The notes beneath the pieces are model-generated. The model ran no database searches and had not been told where the DNA came from. It was given only the letters and a program-made list of their open reading frames with translations. The position numbers and the translations under genes were made by a program. This document shows, piece by piece, positions 61,710 through 64,000 of a DNA stretch of 64,000 nucleotides; positions within the stretch are counted from its first letter, which is position 1; every line of letters begins with the position of its first letter. This DNA is from Micromussa lordhowensis (Eukaryota; Cnidaria; Anthozoa; Scleractinia; Lobophylliidae): positions 1-64,000 of the forward strand of contig CAXHUQ010000450.1 of assembly GCA_964020085.1 (NCBI GenBank). The letters are read 5' to 3'.

Positions 61710-64000
61710 AATCTCGCACTATGCTAACCAGCCCGTTTGCTAATTAGCCCAACTTTGCGCGCGTCGCAACTTTGCAAACTAATACCACCAAAGCACTCCC
61801 GGGGTCGGTCCGGGTCCAAATGCGAAGTATCGGAGCTGCACAAAATCTCGCACTATGCTAATCAGCCCGGCAGATCCCCAGGCGTGGCCGGCTGGCTGAC
61901 TAGTTAGCCGATCTTGACGCGTGTCGCAACTTGGCAAACTAATGGCACCAAAGCACTCCTGGGGTCGGTCCGGGTCCACATGCGAAGTTTCGGAGCTGCG
62001 CGAAATCTCGCACTTTGCTAACCAGTCCGTTTGCTAATGAGCCCAACTTTGCGCGCGTCGCAACTTTGCAAACTAATACCACCAAAGAACTCCCGGGGTC
62101 GGTCCGGGTCCAAATGCGAAGTATCGGAGCTGCGCAAAATCTCGCACTATGCTAATCAGCCCGGCAGATCCCCAGGCGTGGCCGGCTGGCTGACTAGTTA
62201 GCCGAGCTTGACGCGTGTCGCAACTTGGCAAACTAATGGCACCAAAGCACTCCTGGGGTCGGTCCGGGTCCATGTGCAAAGTTTCGGAGCTGCGCGAAAT
62301 CTCGCACTATGCTAACCAGCCCGTTTGCTAATTAGCCAGACTTTGCGCGCGTCGCAACTTTGCAAACTAATACCACCAAAGCACTCCCGGGGTCGGTCCG
62401 GGTCCAAATGCGAAGTATCGGAGCTGCGCAAAATCTAGCACTATGCTAATCAGCCCAGCAGATCCCCAGGCGTGGCCGGCTGGCTGACTAGTTAGCCGAG
62501 CTTGACGCGTGTCGCAACTTGGCAAACTAATGGCACCAAAGCACTCCTGGGGTCGGTCCGGGTCCACATGCAAAGTTTCGGAGCTGCGCGAAATCTCGCA
62601 CTATGCTAACCAGCCCGTTTGCTAATTAGCCCAACTTTGCACGCGTCGCAACTTTGCAAACTAATACCACCAAAGCACTCCCGGGGTCGGTCCGGGTCCA
62701 AATGCGAAGTATCGGAGCTGCGCAAAATCTCGCACTATGCTAATCAGCCCAGCAGATCCCCAGGCGTGGCCGGCTGGCTGACTAGTTAGCCGAGCTTGAC
62801 GCGTGTCGCAACTTGGCAAACTAATGGCACCAAAGCACTCCTGGGGTCGGTCCGGGTCCACATGCAAAGTTTCGGAGCTGCGCGAAATCTCGCACTATGC
62901 TAACCAGCCCGTTTGCTAATTAGCCCAACTTTGTGCGCGTCGCAACTTTGCAAACTAATACCACCAAAGCACTCCCGGGGTCGGTCGGGGTCCAAATGCG
63001 AAGTATCGGAGCTGCGCAAAATCTCGCACTATGCTAATCAGCCCGGCAGATCCCCAGGCGTGGCCGGCTGGCTGACTAGTTAGCCGAGCTTGACGCGTGT
63101 CGCAACTTGGCAAACTAATGGCACCAAAGCACTCCTGGGGTCGGTCCGGGTCCACATGCAAAGTTTCGGAGCTGCGCGAAATCTCGCACTATGCTAACCA
63201 GCCTGTTTGCTAATTAGCCCAACTTTGCGCGCGTCGCAACTTTGCAAACTAATACCACCAAAGCACTCCCGGGGTCGGTCCGGGTCCAAATGCGAAGTAT
63301 CGGAGCTGCGCAAAATCTCGCACTATGCTAATCAGCCCGGCAGATCCCCAGGCGTGGCCGGCTGGCTGACTAGTTAGCCGAGCTTGACGCGTGTCGCAAC
63401 TTGGCAAACTAATTGCACCAAAGCAATCCTGGGGTCGGTACGGGTCCACATGCAAAGTTTCGGAGCTGCGCGAAATCTCGCACTATGCTAACCAGCCCGT
63501 TTGCTAATTAGCCCAACTTTGCGCGCATCGCAACTTTGCAAACTAATACCACCAAAGCACTCCCGGGGTCGGTCCGGGTCCAAATTCGAAGTATCGGAGC
63601 TGCGCAAAGTCTCGCACTATGCTAATCAGCCCGGCAGATCCCCAGGCGTGGCCGGCTGGCTGACTAGTTAGCCGAGCTTGACGCGTGTCGCAACTTGGCA
63701 AACTAATGGCACCAAAGCACTCCTGGGGTCGGTCCGGGTCCACATGCAAAGTTTCGGAGCTGCGCGAAATCTCGCACTATGCTAACCAGCCCGTTTGCTA
63801 ATTAGCCCAACTTTGCGCGCGTCGCAACTTTGCAAACTAATATCACCAAAGCACTCCCGGAGTCGGTCCGGGTCCAAATGCGAAGTATCGGAGCTGCGCA
63901 AAATCTCGCACTATGCTAATCAGCCCGGCAGATCCCCAGGCGTGGCCGGCTGGCTGACTAGTTAGCCGAGCTTGACGTGTGTCGCAACTTGACAAACTAA
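61710..64000. repeat. Thirteen-dimer offset duplication, copy 2 (cut by window end)
   Basis: Repeats the variant series of 57888-60178 up to the last base of the window, with few differences (for example AGCCAGACTT near 62335). The duplicated tract may continue beyond. Confidence 0.87.

Larger units (their letters stand above)
38325..64000. repeat. 294-bp dimeric satellite array (~87 dimers)
   Basis: The sequence repeats every 294 bp to the window end, which cuts the array. Each dimer has monomer A (134 bp) and monomer B (160 bp), both starting AATCTCGCACTATGCTAA. A is recognised by CCAGCCCGTTTGC and ends CTGCGCAA; B is recognised by TCAGCCCGGCAGATC and ends CTGCGCGA. DNA is GC- and CpG-rich. 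Only three irregularities were found: one inserted T near 41310, a 2-bp loss near 50331 and a missing A monomer at 47734. Because 294 is divisible by three, a 68-codon minus-strand frame recurs in nearly every dimer. It is not treated as a gene, since variants in it are mostly amino-acid changing. Confidence 0.97.

Noticed and set aside
38394..63749. A 68-codon minus-strand frame repeated in nearly every satellite dimer
   Set aside because: The 294-bp period is a multiple of three, so any open frame recurs automatically. Variants in it are mostly amino-acid changing, there is no recognisable domain, and some dimers lack it.
38325..64000. CENP-B box in the satellite
   Set aside because: TTCG occurs on both strands, but nothing follows the spacing of TTCG, A and CGGG required by the CENP-B consensus.
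38325..64000. CRISPR-like array
   Set aside because: The repeats are long, contiguous monomers with no unique spacers, in a eukaryotic context.
1..64000. Telomeric or subtelomeric hexamer repeats
   Set aside because: No TTAGGG-type tandem runs occur on either strand.

Overview
The window is eukaryotic repetitive DNA, and I find no gene that can be called protein-coding with confidence. It consists of two unrelated tandem arrays fused head to tail. A tRNA-derived RNA polymerase III cassette, intron-like signals, a tetranucleotide microsatellite and a higher-order satellite all point to an animal genome. An invertebrate is my guess; the sequence does not name the species.

Region 1 (1-38324) is a direct tandem array of a unit of about 1771 bp: 21 complete copies and a 22nd that stops after 1058 bp. 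Copies look nearly identical. Lengths run from 1771 to 1795 bp, mainly because a (GGCT)n(GCCT)n tract and some T/A runs vary. The clearest functional signal is a cassette of about 233 bp near the start of every unit. It holds a degenerate tRNA-Leu/Ser-like head with A and B boxes, then two hairpins with the same 19-nt loop on different but self-complementary stems. A C-rich tail complementary to both loops follows, and then a T7 run that would stop Pol III. The middle of each unit (unit positions about 607-1087) shows no substitution between copies that I could find by eye. It contains a splice-acceptor-like site, an ATG in good context and a GTGAGT donor-like site. The rest of the unit holds one more hairpin, the microsatellite and no recognised gene.

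Region 2 (38325-64000) is a more GC-rich, CpG-rich satellite with a 294-bp period. Each period is a dimer of a 134-bp monomer (A) and a related 160-bp monomer (B) that carries about 26 extra bases. About 87 dimers are present, organised into nested higher-order repeats: six-dimer blocks of 1764 bp, a seven-dimer periodicity, a duplication of about 5.6 kb at 9.86 kb distance, and a thirteen-dimer offset duplication running off the right edge. One A monomer is missing near 47734, giving a B-B junction.

The arrays meet abruptly at 38324/38325 with no unique DNA between them. The working interpretation is a heterochromatic or centromere-like satellite next to an amplified family of structured Pol III RNAs, arranged like a 5S rDNA array. 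Most short open reading frames here recur simply because the repeats are nearly identical.
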